Below, piece by piece: positions 25,113 to 34,129 of a DNA stretch of 64,000 nt (the stretch's first letter is position 1; every line of letters starts with the position of its first letter). Both the position numbers and the translations under genes were made by a program. The stretch comes from Geodermatophilus sp. TF02-6. GTDB taxonomy: Bacteria; Actinomycetota; Actinomycetes; Mycobacteriales; Geodermatophilaceae. Where the stretch lies: assembly GCF_003319115.1 (NCBI RefSeq), contig NZ_QOHF01000002.1, positions 124,001-188,000 of the forward strand, given 5' to 3'. The notes below the pieces were generated by a model that was not told the DNA's origin, made no database searches, and saw only the letters and a list, made by a program, of their open reading frames with translations.

Positions 25113-26213
25113 ATGCAGTTCGGCGTCTTCTCGGTCAGCGACATCACGACCGACCCCACCACCGGCCGCACGCCCAGCGAGGCGGAGCGGATCCAGGCGG
25201 TGGTCACCATCGCGAAGAAGGCCGAGGAGGTCGGGCTGGACGTCTTCGCCCTCGGCGAGCACCACAACCCGCCCTTCTTCTCCTCCTCGCCGACCACCAC
25301 GCTGGCCTACATCGCCGCGCAGACCACCCGGCTGCAGCTGTCCACGGCGACCACGCTGATCACCACCAACGACCCGGTGAAGATCGCCGAGGACTACGCG
25401 ATGCTGCAGCACCTGGCCGGCGGCCGGGTCGACCTGATGCTGGGCCGCGGCAACACCGGCCCGGTCTACCCGTGGTTCGGTCAGGACATCCGCGACGGCA
25501 TCCCGCTGGCGGTGGAGAACTACGCGCTGCTGCGCCGGCTGTGGGACGAGGACGTCGTCGACTGGTCCGGCCGGTTCCGCACCCCGCTGTCCGGCTTCAC
25601 CTCGACCCCACGCCCGCTGGACGGCGTGGCGCCGTTCGTCTGGCACGGCTCGATCCGCTCCCCGCAGATCGCCGAGCAGGCCGCCTACTACGGCGACGGC
25701 TTCTTCTCCAACCACATCTTCTGGCCGGCCGAGCACACCGCCCGGATGGTGGAGTTCTACCGCCGCCGCTTCGAGCACCACGGCCACGGCTCGGCCGACC
25801 AGGCGATCGTCGGCCTGGGCGGGCAGGTGTTCATGCGCCGGAACTCGCAGGACGCCGTCCGCGAGTTCCGGCTGTACTTCGACAACGCCCCGGTCTACGG
25901 CCACGGCCCCTCGCTGGAGGAGTTCAGCGCCCAGACCCCGCTGACCGTGGGCAGCCCGCAGCAGGTCATCGAGCGCACCCTGGGTTTCCGCGACTACGTC
26001 GGCGACTACCAGCGGCAGCTGTTCCTCGTCGACCACGCCGGCCTGCCGCTGAAGACCGTGCTCGAGCAGCTGGACATCCTGGGCGAGGAGGTCGTGCCGG
26101 TGCTGCGCCGCGAGTTCGCCGCAGCCAAGCCCGCGCACGTCCCCGACGCGCCCACCCACACCTCCCTCGTGGCGGCCCACCGGACCGCCGTCGGGGAGGC
26201 GGTCGTCCGATGA
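25113..26213 (+). CDS. FMN-dependent luciferase-like monooxygenase (CE1758-like)
   Basis: A 366-residue LLM-class flavin oxidoreductase. TIM-barrel landmarks are MQFGVFSVSDITTDPTTGRT, the EEVGLDVFALGEHHNPPF segment with its conserved Glu-His-His, LSTATTLITTNDPVKIAEDY, LGRGNTGPVYPWFG and YYGDGFFSNHIF. It uses FMNH2 from a partner reductase. The ATG at 25113 follows CCGGAGGCGG; a start at 25086 would overlap the inverted repeat. The stop overlaps the reductase ATG (ATGA), so the two-component pair is co-translated. The substrate is unknown. Confidence 0.9.
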   Translation: MQFGVFSVSDITTDPTTGRTPSEAERIQAVVTIAKKAEEVGLDVFALGEHHNPPFFSSSPTTTLAYIAAQTTRLQLSTATTLITTNDPVKIAEDYAMLQHLAGGRVDLMLGRGNTGPVYPWFGQDIRDGIPLAVENYALLRRLWDEDVVDWSGRFRTPLSGFTSTPRPLDGVAPFVWHGSIRSPQIAEQAAYYGDGFFSNHIFWPAEHTARMVEFYRRRFEHHGHGSADQAIVGLGGQVFMRRNSQDAVREFRLYFDNAPVYGHGPSLEEFSAQTPLTVGSPQQVIERTLGFRDYVGDYQRQLFLVDHAGLPLKTVLEQLDILGEEVVPVLRREFAAAKPAHVPDAPTHTSLVAAHRTAVGEAVVR

Positions 26214-26830
26214 GCACCCGGACCCTCGCCGTGGTCACCGCCGGGCTGTCGACACCGTCGTCCACCCGGCTGCTGGCCGACCGGCTGGCCGCCGCGACCG
26301 TCTCCGCCCTGCGCGAGCGGGGCGAGGACGCCACCATCGAGGTCGTCGAGCTGCGCACCCACGCCCGCGACCTGGCCGACCACCTGGTCACCGGGTTCGC
26401 CAACGACACGTTGCGGGCCGCGATCGACACCGTGGTCGGCGCCGACGGGCTGATCGCGGTGACCCCGGTGTTCTCGGCGTCCTACAGCGGCCTGTTCAAG
26501 ACGTTCGTCGACGTCCTCGACCAGGACTCGCTCACCGGCATGCCGGTGCTCATGGGCGCCACCGCCGGCACCGCCCGGCACTCGCTGGTGCTCGAGCACG
26601 CGATGCGGCCGCTGTTCGCCCACCTGCGGACGGTCCCCGTCCCGACCGGCGTGTTCGCCGCGCCGGAGGACTGGGCCGGCGCCGACGGCGTCGACCCGGC
26701 CCTGGCCCGGCGGGTCGAGCGCGCGGCCGGTGAGCTGGCCGACCTGGTCACCGGCCGGCCGGCACAGCGCCGGCCGGTGGACCCGTTCGCCTCCGTTCCC
26801 TCGTTCGAGGAGCTGCTGCGGGGCGGCTGA
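26210..26830 (+). CDS. NAD(P)H-dependent FMN reductase (CE1759-like)
   Basis: A 206-residue flavodoxin-fold reductase with LAVVTAGLSTPSSTRLLADR for FMN phosphate binding, VTPVFSASYSGLFKTFVD for the isoalloxazine ring, and GMPVLMGATAGTARHSLV. It supplies reduced flavin to the upstream luciferase-like enzyme. ATGA overlap with that gene. Length and motifs are standard for the family. Confidence 0.9.
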   Translation: MSTRTLAVVTAGLSTPSSTRLLADRLAAATVSALRERGEDATIEVVELRTHARDLADHLVTGFANDTLRAAIDTVVGADGLIAVTPVFSASYSGLFKTFVDVLDQDSLTGMPVLMGATAGTARHSLVLEHAMRPLFAHLRTVPVPTGVFAAPEDWAGADGVDPALARRVERAAGELADLVTGRPAQRRPVDPFASVPSFEELLRGG

Positions 26831-26842
26831 CTCCCCCCGGCG

Positions 26843-27073
26843 CTACCCCCAGGCCGTGCGCTGCCCCGGCGGGGTCGACCGGGCGGCGGTGTGCCCCGCG
26901 AGGAGGGCGAGCAGTGCCGGAACGCCGAGGAGCACGGCCGTGAACGGCGTCACCGACCGCAGGTCGCTGCGCAACACCTCGGGGTGCAGACCGCCGCCGG
27001 AGAGGGCGGCGCCGACGCTGATCCACACGGACACCGCCACCGCGGCGAGGACCACCGCCACTCCCCAGGACAC
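26843..27073 (-). CDS. small hypothetical membrane protein
   Basis: A 76-residue protein with two hydrophobic segments (VSWGVAVVLAAVAVSVWISV and SVTPFTAVLLGVPALLALLA) separated by a short loop, ending in a polar tail. GTG start at 27073. It lies 37 bp behind the coiled-coil gene on the same strand with a perfect 24-bp palindrome between them. I do not recognise a family. Confidence 0.6.
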   Translation of the reverse strand: MSWGVAVVLAAVAVSVWISVGAALSGGGLHPEVLRSDLRSVTPFTAVLLGVPALLALLAGHTAARSTPPGQRTAWG

Positions 27074-27086
27074 CGCGAGCGGCAGC

Positions 27087-27110
27087 AGCCGGGCGCCGCG
27101 GCGCCCGGCT
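27087..27110. terminator. perfect 24-bp GC palindrome, hairpin
   Basis: The halves AGCCGGGCGCCG and CGGCGCCCGGCT are exact complements. It touches the stop codon of the coiled-coil gene (27110-27112) and lies before the small membrane protein. It has no U-tract, as is usual for high-GC actinobacterial terminators. Confidence 0.5.
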
Positions 27111-28033
27111 CAGGAGGCGAGCTGCTCGCGACCGGGGTCCTCGTGGCCGGGGCGGGCCTCCTCGACGAGCAGGGTGGAGAGCACGCCGAGGGCGTCGTCG
27201 AGCTGGCCGGTCAGCCGGTGCAGCGCGGCGCGCGCCTCGTCCCGCCGGTGCTGCAGGTCCTCGACCTCGGCCTGCGCGGCGGCCACCCGGGTGGCCCGGG
27301 TGTGCGCCAGCTCGGCCAGGGCGTGCTGCTCCTCCTCGGCCAGCCGCTGCGCCGCCTCGGCCGCCGCCCGGGACCGCTGCGCGGCGGCCTCGGCGGCCAG
27401 GCGCTCCCGCTCGGCGGCGGCCTCGGCGGCGAGCCGGTCGCGCTGGGTCGCGGCCCCGGTCAGCAGCCGGTCGGCCTCGGCACGGGCCTGCTCGAGCTCC
27501 TGGGCCGCCGTCGTGCGGACCTGCTGGGCCTCCTCGCGCAGCCGTTCCGCCTCGGCCACCGCGGTGCCCTCGACCTCCCGCGCCCGCCGCAGCAGGGTGT
27601 CGGCCTCGGACCGGGCCTCGCCGCGCAGGCGCTCGGCCTCGGTGGCGCCGACCTCGGTCAGCTGCGCGGCCTCGTCCGCGGCCAGGCGCAGGATCTCGCC
27701 GACCCGCTCGGAGGTCCGGACCAGCTCGCGCCCCTCGGGCGAGGTGGCCAGCAACCGGCGGGAGATCTCCAGCTCCGCCGACGCGGTGCCGTACCGGGCG
27801 AGCAGGTCGTCGTTCTCCCGCCGGGTGGCCGTGAGCTCGGCCTCGGCCCAGGAGACGTAGTTGTCCACCTGGAGCCGGTCGTAGCCGCGCAGCGCGGTGC
27901 GGAACAGGGGGCGGGGTTCGAGGAGGGTGTCGAGGTCACCGGCCAGGTTGGGCCGTCGGGGCGAGCCGACGGACGACGGGCCGTCGCCCGGTCCGGAACC
28001 GTCGGGGGCCGCCACCTCGCTGCGTCGGAACAC
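27110..28033 (-). CDS. DivIVA-like coiled-coil protein
   Basis: 307 residues. At about 44-64 is FRTALRGYDRLQVDNYVSWA, which resembles the DivIVA N-terminal membrane-binding motif (FxxxxxGYxxxxVDxF/Y). From about 70 to 290 there is an almost continuous Ala/Glu/Arg coiled coil (RLAAEAAAERERLAAEAAAQ and similar). No membrane helix. The GTG at 28033 is preceded by AGGAGGGAG. It is probably a cell pole, septum or cytoskeletal scaffold; a filament protein of the FilP/Scy kind is an alternative. Confidence 0.8.
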   Translation of the reverse strand: MFRRSEVAAPDGSGPGDGPSSVGSPRRPNLAGDLDTLLEPRPLFRTALRGYDRLQVDNYVSWAEAELTATRRENDDLLARYGTASAELEISRRLLATSPEGRELVRTSERVGEILRLAADEAAQLTEVGATEAERLRGEARSEADTLLRRAREVEGTAVAEAERLREEAQQVRTTAAQELEQARAEADRLLTGAATQRDRLAAEAAAERERLAAEAAAQRSRAAAEAAQRLAEEEQHALAELAHTRATRVAAAQAEVEDLQHRRDEARAALHRLTGQLDDALGVLSTLLVEEARPGHEDPGREQLAS

Positions 28034-28261
28034 GTGGGTCTCCCTCCTGACCCGAGGGGCGACCGTGCTCGCAGGTCTCGACCGGCCGGCCGCCCGAACA
28101 GCTCTTGCCCTGCTGAGCGACACTGCTGAGCTGTGCGAAGGATGCCCGGGCCAACCGGTTTGCAAGCGCTTCGCGGGCGCGCCACCGCGGGGGCGCGCCG
28201 GCTGGTCGGCGTAGTCCGTCGCGCCGTACCGGAACGATCACGATCGGTGAGGGGAGGGTGG

Positions 28262-29590
28262 TCAGCGGTACGCCGAGCCGCCGCGCAACCGAGCGCTCAC
28301 GGCCACGTGCAGCGGCGCCAGCACGACGCCGTCGCGCGCCAGCCGGGCACGCAGCTGCCGGCGGTGCCGCAGCACGCCGACGAGCCCGATCGCCCAGAAG
28401 AGGTACTGGACGGCGAACGCCGCGCGGAAGGCGTCGAGCGAGTAGTCGGTCGACCGGCCCGGGGTGAGCAGGTCGAGCACCGCGCCCACAGCGAGGACGG
28501 TGAGCAGCGAGGCCAGGAAGCCGCCGACGTTGACCACGCCGCTGGCGCTGCCCTGCCGCTCGGCCGGGTTCCAGGTGCGGGCGAAGTCGAAGCCGATCAT
28601 CGAGCCGGGCCCATTGGTGCCCAGGACGACCACCAGCAGCACCAGCAGCGGCAGCGGCGCCGGCCCGGGCCAGAGCAGGACCACGGTCCAGATCCCGGCC
28701 GTGGCGGCCAGGACGGTGAACACCAACGTCGAGCGGCGCAGCGGCCAGCGGCCGCACAACCGGCCGAGCAGCGGGCCGACGCCCATCCCGACGACCACCA
28801 GCACGGTGAGCAGGCCGGCGGCCGTCGCCGGGCTGCGCCCCTCGCCGACCACGAGGAACGGATAGCCCCACAGCAGCGTGAAGACCGTGCCGGAGAACTG
28901 GGTGACCAGGTGGGTGTAGAGCCCGATCCGGGTGCCCGACTCGCGCCAGGTGAGCGCCAGGCTGCGCCGGACGTCCGCCAGCCCCGCGGGCGGAGCCGGC
29001 GCGGTGCCGGCCGGGGCGTCGCGCAGCCCGACCACCACGAGGACGGCGACGAGGACGCCGACCGCGGCCGCGCCGAGGAACGTGACCTCCCAGGACGCGC
29101 CGTGCAGCAGCGCCACCAGCGGGTAGGCGGCGAGGATCTGGCCGACCTGGCCGATCTGGGCGGTGAGCTGGGTGATCATCGGCACCGTCGGCCCCGGGAA
29201 CCAGAAGCCGATGACCCGCAGCACGCTGACGAAGGTCATCGCGTCGCCGGCGCCGACCAGGACGCGCGCGGCGACCGCCGTCGGCACGTCCCCGGCCAGC
29301 GCCAGCACCGCCTGCCCGGCGGCCATGGTCAGCGCCCCGGCCAGGATCAGCCGCCGGGAGCCGAAGCGGTCCAGCGCCACCCCGACCGGCACCTGCATGC
29401 CGGCGTAGACCACCAGCTGCAGGACGACGAACAACGAGACCGCCGACGCGCTCGCGGCGAACCGCTCCTGCGCCTCGACCCCGGCCACCCCGAGCGAGGC
29501 GCGGTGGAAGACGGCGACCGCGTAGGCGGCCAGCGCGACCAGCCAGACGGTGTACGCGCGGGCCGGAGGACGGGGAGCGGTCGGCGGCAT
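28262..29590 (-). CDS. MFS transporter
   Basis: A 442-residue 12-helix major facilitator. AFHRASLGVAG lies after helix 1, GVALDRFGSRRLILAGAL is the loop 2-3 signature, and GDAMTFVSVLRVIGFWF is helix 4-5. The C-terminal half contains WNPAERQGSASGVVNVGGFL, which recalls NarK and hexuronate-type permeases. The start at ATG 29590 is uncertain; a GTG at 29653 would add 21 residues. Neither has a good ribosome-binding site. The substrate is unknown. It is divergent from the cupin gene. Confidence 0.85.
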   Translation of the reverse strand: MPPTAPRPPARAYTVWLVALAAYAVAVFHRASLGVAGVEAQERFAASASAVSLFVVLQLVVYAGMQVPVGVALDRFGSRRLILAGALTMAAGQAVLALAGDVPTAVAARVLVGAGDAMTFVSVLRVIGFWFPGPTVPMITQLTAQIGQVGQILAAYPLVALLHGASWEVTFLGAAAVGVLVAVLVVVGLRDAPAGTAPAPPAGLADVRRSLALTWRESGTRIGLYTHLVTQFSGTVFTLLWGYPFLVVGEGRSPATAAGLLTVLVVVGMGVGPLLGRLCGRWPLRRSTLVFTVLAATAGIWTVVLLWPGPAPLPLLVLLVVVLGTNGPGSMIGFDFARTWNPAERQGSASGVVNVGGFLASLLTVLAVGAVLDLLTPGRSTDYSLDAFRAAFAVQYLFWAIGLVGVLRHRRQLRARLARDGVVLAPLHVAVSARLRGGSAYR

Positions 29591-29783
29591 CACCCCGACA
29601 CCGACACCGCCGGACGCGGGTCTCTTCCGCGCCGGGGTGGTGAGTCTGCTCACCCGGAGGTGATCACCCCGCCCCGCGGCGCGAGTAACCGTGCACGGCG
29701 GCGGGCAGGGAGACCGTCGTCCGCCAGGGCCTGCCGGCTCCCGGCCGCACGTCCCGCACCGCCCGACGAGAGGAGAGCACCCG

Positions 29784-30188
29784 ATGGCGTCCGTGATCCA
29801 CTACACCATCGCGACCGAGGCCGAGAAGTACGCCGACTTCCGCCGCGTCCTGTGGACCGGCGAGAACACCCAGCTGGTCGTCATGACCATCCCGCCGGAC
29901 GGCGAGATCGGCGAGGAGGTCCACGAGGACATCGACCAGATCCTCACCTTCGTCAGCGGCACCGGGGAGGCGCGCATCGCCGGGGCCAAGAAGAAGGTGG
30001 CGCAGGGCGACCTGGTCGTCGTCCCGGCGGGGACCGAGCACAACTTCGTCAACACCGGGCCCAACCCGCTGGTCCTCTACACCGTCTACGGCCCGCCGGA
30101 GCACGCCGACGGCGCGGTGCACCGGACCAAGGAGGAGGCCGACGCGGCCGAAGAAGCCGGCAAGGACGAGCCGCCGACCGACAGCTGA
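29784..30188 (+). CDS. cupin-domain protein
   Basis: A 134-residue single cupin. Motif 1 is EIGEEVHEDIDQILTFVSGT with His and Glu for a metal; motif 2 is GDLVVVPAGTEHNFVNTGPN with the second His. The C-terminal YGPPEHADGAVHRTKEEADA tail is characteristic of a common bacterial cupin subfamily. The ATG at 29784 follows GAGAGGAGAG. Likely metal-binding, possibly an isomerase, dioxygenase or sugar-binding protein. Confidence 0.88.
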   Translation: MASVIHYTIATEAEKYADFRRVLWTGENTQLVVMTIPPDGEIGEEVHEDIDQILTFVSGTGEARIAGAKKKVAQGDLVVVPAGTEHNFVNTGPNPLVLYTVYGPPEHADGAVHRTKEEADAAEEAGKDEPPTDS

Positions 30189-30195
30189 ACCGACC

Positions 30196-30265
30196 CTGAG
30201 GATGGCCCCCTCGCAGGGTCCCGCCGCGAGCTGGCGAGTGGCGGGGGGCGAGGGGGTCCTTCTTC
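30196..30265. repeat. GC-rich nested-hairpin repeat, copy D
   Basis: Short copy with GATGGCCCCCTCGCAGGGTC, CCGCCGCGAGC and GAGGGGGTCCTTCTTCAGG. It fills the gap between the convergent cupin and phosphoketolase genes and runs into the phosphoketolase stop codon. Confidence 0.7.
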
Positions 30266-32702
30266 AGGCCTCGGGCTCGTGCAGCGGTTCGTTGCTGCCG
30301 GTGACGACCGGGCCGGCCGCCCCCGACCACTGCCAGTCCCGGATCTCCGGCAGGTCCTCGCCGTGGGTGCGCACGTACTGCCGGTGCTCGATGACCTTGT
30401 CGCGCAGCTGGTCGCGGGCGTGCCCGCCCGCCGGGGACAGCCGCGGCACCCGGTCGATGACGTCGGCGGCCAGGTGGAAGCGGTCGATCCGGTTCATCAC
30501 GCACATGTCGAAGGGCGTGGTGGTGGTCCCCTCCTCCACGTACCCGCGGACGTGGATGTTGGCGTGGTTCTCGCGCCGGTAGGTCAGCCGGTGGATCAGC
30601 CACGGGTAGCCGTGGTAGGCGAAGACCACCGGCCGGTCGGTGGTGAAGTAGGAGTCGAAGTCGGCGTCGGACAGGCCGTGCGGGTGCTCGCGGTCGTCCT
30701 GCAGCCGCATCAGGTCGACGACGTTGACCACCCGGATGCGCAGGTCGGGGAAGTACCCGTGCAGGATCTCCACCGCGGCCAGGGTCTCCATCGTCGGGAC
30801 GTCGCCGGCGCAGGCCATGACCACGTCGGGGTCGGCGCCGGCGTCGCTGCTGGCCCACTCCCAGATGCCGATGCCCTTGGTGCAGTGGGCGATGGCGGCG
30901 TCCATGCCGAGGTACTGCAGCGCCGGCTGCTTGCCGGCGACGATGACGTTGACGTACTGCCGGCTGCGCAGGCAGTGGTCGCCCACCGACAGCAGCGTGT
31001 TGGCGTCCGGCGGCAGGTAGACCCGGATCACCTCGGCCTTCTTGTTGACCACGTGGTCGATGAAGCCCGGGTCCTGGTGGGAGAAGCCGTTGTGGTCCTG
31101 CCGCCACACGTGCGAGGTGAGCAGGTAGTTCAACGACGCGATCGGCCGCCGCCAGGAGATCCCGTTGGTCGTCTTCAGCCACTTGGCGTGCTGGTTGACC
31201 ATCGAGTCGACGATGTGGATGAACGCCTCGTAGCAGGAGAAGAAGCCGTGCCGGCCGGTGAGCAGGTACCCCTCCAGCCAGCCCTGGCAGGTGTGCTCCG
31301 AGAGGATCTCCATGACCCGCCCGTCCGGGGCGAGGTGGTCGTCGGTCGGCAGCAGCTCGGCCATCCAGGTGCGGTCGGTGGCCTCCAGGACCGCCCCCAG
31401 CCGGTTGGAGTTGTTCTCGTCGGGCGCGAAGACCCGGAACTGGGTCGCGTTGCGGCGCATGACGTCGCGCAGGAACGTGCCGAGCACCCGGGTGGCCTCG
31501 ACCGCGCCGCTGCCCGGCTCCGGGACCTCGACGGCGTAGTCGCGGAAGTCCGGCATCCGCAGCGGCTTGAGCAGCACCCCGCCGTTGGCGTGCGGGTTGG
31601 CGCTCATCCGCCGGGGGCCGGCCGGGTGCAGGTCGCGGACGCCGGCGACCGGGGCACCGTCGGCGTCGAACAGCTCCTCCGGCCGGTAGCTCTTCAGCCA
31701 CTCCTCGAGGACCCGGCGGTGGTCGTCGTCCTCCCGGGCGTTGGCGAACGGCACCTGGTGCGACCGCCAGGAGCCCTCGACCGGGACGCCGTCGACCTCC
31801 TTCGGGCCGGTCCAGCCCTTGGGCGTGCGCAGCACGATCATCGGCCAGTGCGGCCGCGTCAGGTCGCCGTCCTCCCGGGCCCGCCGCTGGATGTCGGCGA
31901 TCTCGTCCAGGCAGCGGTCCAGCGTCGCGGCGAACTCCTGGTGCACGACCGCGGGGTCGGAGCCCTCGACGACGTAGGGGGTGTAGCCGTAGCCGCGCAT
32001 GAGGTCGGTGAGCTCCTCGGGGCTGATGCGGGCCAGCACCGTGGGGTTGGCGATCTTGTACCCGTTGAGGTGCAGGATCGGCAGGACGGCGCCGTCGCGG
32101 GCCGGGTCGAGGAACTTGTTCGAGTGCCAGCTGGTGGCCAGCGGGCCGGTCTCGGCCTCGCCGTCCCCGACGACGGCGGCGACCACCAGGTCGGGGTTGT
32201 CGAAGGCCGCGCCGTAGGCGTGCGAGAGGGCGTAGCCGAGCTCGCCGCCCTCGTGGATGGAGCCGGGGGTCTCCGGCGCGACGTGGCTGGGGATGCCGCC
32301 GGGGAAGGAGAACTGGGTGAACAGCCGGCGCATGCCCTCGGCGTCCTGCGACACGTCGGGGTAGACCTCGGAGTAGGTGCCCTCCAGCCAGGCCGCGGCC
32401 ACCAGACCGGGCCCGCCGTGCCCGGGGCCGATGACGTACATGGCGTCGAGGTCCCGGGCGGTGATGGCCCGGTTGAGGTGGGCGTAGACGAAGTTCAGCC
32501 CCGGCGTGGTGCCCCAGTGCCCGAGCAACCGCGGCTTGACGTGCTCCGGCCGCAGCGGTTCGCGCAGCAGGGGGTTGCCCATCAGGTAGATCTGGCCGAC
32601 CGACAGGTAGTTCGCCGCCCGCCACCACGCGTGGACGGCGTCGAGTTCGGCGGGGGTCAGCGGCCCGGCCGTCTCCGGCGCGGCGGTGGTCATGACGTCC
32701 AT
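30264..32702 (-). CDS. xfp: phosphoketolase (xylulose-5-/fructose-6-phosphate)
   Basis: An 812-residue thiamine diphosphate enzyme that splits xylulose 5-phosphate (and often fructose 6-phosphate) with phosphate to acetyl phosphate and glyceraldehyde 3-phosphate (or erythrose 4-phosphate). Landmarks: [20 protein letters not shown], the TPP motif [40 protein letters not shown], and a C-terminal [20 protein letters not shown]. The ATG at 32702 has GAGGGAGGG 8 bases upstream. The product acetyl phosphate would need Pta or AckA, not seen here. The family name is firm; the sugar preference is not. Confidence 0.96.
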   Translation of the reverse strand: MDVMTTAAPETAGPLTPAELDAVHAWWRAANYLSVGQIYLMGNPLLREPLRPEHVKPRLLGHWGTTPGLNFVYAHLNRAITARDLDAMYVIGPGHGGPGLVAAAWLEGTYSEVYPDVSQDAEGMRRLFTQFSFPGGIPSHVAPETPGSIHEGGELGYALSHAYGAAFDNPDLVVAAVVGDGEAETGPLATSWHSNKFLDPARDGAVLPILHLNGYKIANPTVLARISPEELTDLMRGYGYTPYVVEGSDPAVVHQEFAATLDRCLDEIADIQRRAREDGDLTRPHWPMIVLRTPKGWTGPKEVDGVPVEGSWRSHQVPFANAREDDDHRRVLEEWLKSYRPEELFDADGAPVAGVRDLHPAGPRRMSANPHANGGVLLKPLRMPDFRDYAVEVPEPGSGAVEATRVLGTFLRDVMRRNATQFRVFAPDENNSNRLGAVLEATDRTWMAELLPTDDHLAPDGRVMEILSEHTCQGWLEGYLLTGRHGFFSCYEAFIHIVDSMVNQHAKWLKTTNGISWRRPIASLNYLLTSHVWRQDHNGFSHQDPGFIDHVVNKKAEVIRVYLPPDANTLLSVGDHCLRSRQYVNVIVAGKQPALQYLGMDAAIAHCTKGIGIWEWASSDAGADPDVVMACAGDVPTMETLAAVEILHGYFPDLRIRVVNVVDLMRLQDDREHPHGLSDADFDSYFTTDRPVVFAYHGYPWLIHRLTYRRENHANIHVRGYVEEGTTTTPFDMCVMNRIDRFHLAADVIDRVPRLSPAGGHARDQLRDKVIEHRQYVRTHGEDLPEIRDWQWSGAAGPVVTGSNEPLHEPEA

Positions 32703-32807
32703 GCGGAGTGCCCTCCCTCGTCGGGGTGACCCGGACCTGGGCTGCCCGGGGGCGTCTCGATCCCACCGGACGCCCCGCGCACGCGGCAACCCCGCGGTGC
32801 GCGGCGG

Positions 32808-33989
32808 TCAGCCGCGCCGCGCCGAGGAGCCGGAGGCGGGCGCCCGGCGCTCCTCGGGCTCCAGGACGGCGCGTTCGCCGGCGTCCAGCGCGGGCGTGCG
32901 GTCCTCGCCCACGGTCGGCTCCTCCTTGGGCCGGCCGCGGCGGTGGTCCCACACGTCGCGCACGACGACCTGGATCATGCCGGCGACCGGGATCGCCAGC
33001 AGCGCGCCGAGCACGCCCATGAGCTCCACGGCGACCAGGATGGCGATGATCACCGTGAGCGGGTTGAGCTTGACGGTGCGGGCGAACACCAGCGGCTGCA
33101 GCAGGTGGTTCTCCAGCTGCTGGTAGAGCACGAAGAACACCAGGACGGCGATGCCGGCGGGGACCGAGTGCAGGAAGCCGGCCAGCACCGCGACGACGCC
33201 GCCGATGGTGGCGCCGACCAGGGGGATGAGGTCGGCGATGCCGACGAACAGCGCGATCAGCCCGGCGTAGGGCACGCCGGCGACCTCCAGGACGACGAAG
33301 GTGAGGGTCCCGCAGACGATGCTGATCAGCAGGTTGCCCGAGATGTAGCCGGTGATCGACCGGGCGCAGTCGCCGCCGACCCGGCGGATCCGCTCCGCGG
33401 TGGCCGGGGCGAACAGCGCGGTCGTGCCGTCGACGATCTTCGGGCCCTCCAGCACCATGAGGTAGGCCAGCACGATGACGGTGACCAGGCCGGCCAGGCC
33501 GGTGGCCACGCTGGAGAGGACGCCGGCCGCCGGTGCGGTGAGGCTGCTGGCGAAGGAGCTGATCCGGTCCTGGTTGTCCTGGATCCACTGCAGCGCGTGG
33601 GTGCGCACCAGCAGCCCTCCGACCGGGCCCTGCCCGGCCTGGGCGGCCGCGATCTGGTCGGGCAGCTGCGTCGCGAGCCTGGTCGCCTCCTGCACCAGGG
33701 GGACGGCGAAGGCGGCCATCACCGCCGCCAGCACGAGGAAGGCCACCAGGAAGACGCCGAACGTGGCCAGGGCGCGGCGCCGGCCGCCGAGCAGCCGCCG
33801 CTGCACCCACCCGACGACCGGGGACAGCGCCACGGCGAAGAAGGCGCCGACCACGATCCAGGTCAGCACCTGCCGGATCTCGAGCACCACGTAGACCAGC
33901 AGCGCGGTGGCCAGCAGCAGGCCGATGACGGCGAGGATGGTGCGCACCGGCACCCGGGGTCGCTGCGGCACGGCAGCAGGAGAGGTCAC
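32808..33989 (-). CDS. AI-2E family transporter (first of three in window)
   Basis: A 393-residue membrane protein with seven or eight helices: about three near the N-terminus, a soluble helical stretch (ATRLATQLPDQIAAAQAGQG), then ISGNLLISIVCGTLTFVVLE, VGIADLIPLVGATIGGVVAV and NPLTVIIAILVAVELMGVLG. This is the AI-2 exporter (TqsA/PerM) family, also including Na+(Li+)/H+ antiporters. The polar C-terminal tail is charged. GTG at 33989. Divergent from the iron alcohol dehydrogenase. The substrate is unknown. Confidence 0.85.
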   Translation of the reverse strand: MTSPAAVPQRPRVPVRTILAVIGLLLATALLVYVVLEIRQVLTWIVVGAFFAVALSPVVGWVQRRLLGGRRRALATFGVFLVAFLVLAAVMAAFAVPLVQEATRLATQLPDQIAAAQAGQGPVGGLLVRTHALQWIQDNQDRISSFASSLTAPAAGVLSSVATGLAGLVTVIVLAYLMVLEGPKIVDGTTALFAPATAERIRRVGGDCARSITGYISGNLLISIVCGTLTFVVLEVAGVPYAGLIALFVGIADLIPLVGATIGGVVAVLAGFLHSVPAGIAVLVFFVLYQQLENHLLQPLVFARTVKLNPLTVIIAILVAVELMGVLGALLAIPVAGMIQVVVRDVWDHRRGRPKEEPTVGEDRTPALDAGERAVLEPEERRAPASGSSARRG

Positions 33990-34129
33990 GGTGCTGGTGT
34001 TCCCAGCGCGCGGTCCCGGCACGCCTCCCCTGCGGGTCCGGCTGCGCTGGACTGCGGCCGCGTGGCGGCAGCAGACTCGCCGGTGACCGCACCCGACCGT
34101 CCAGCGCCGAACGAGGAGGGGCTGCACCC

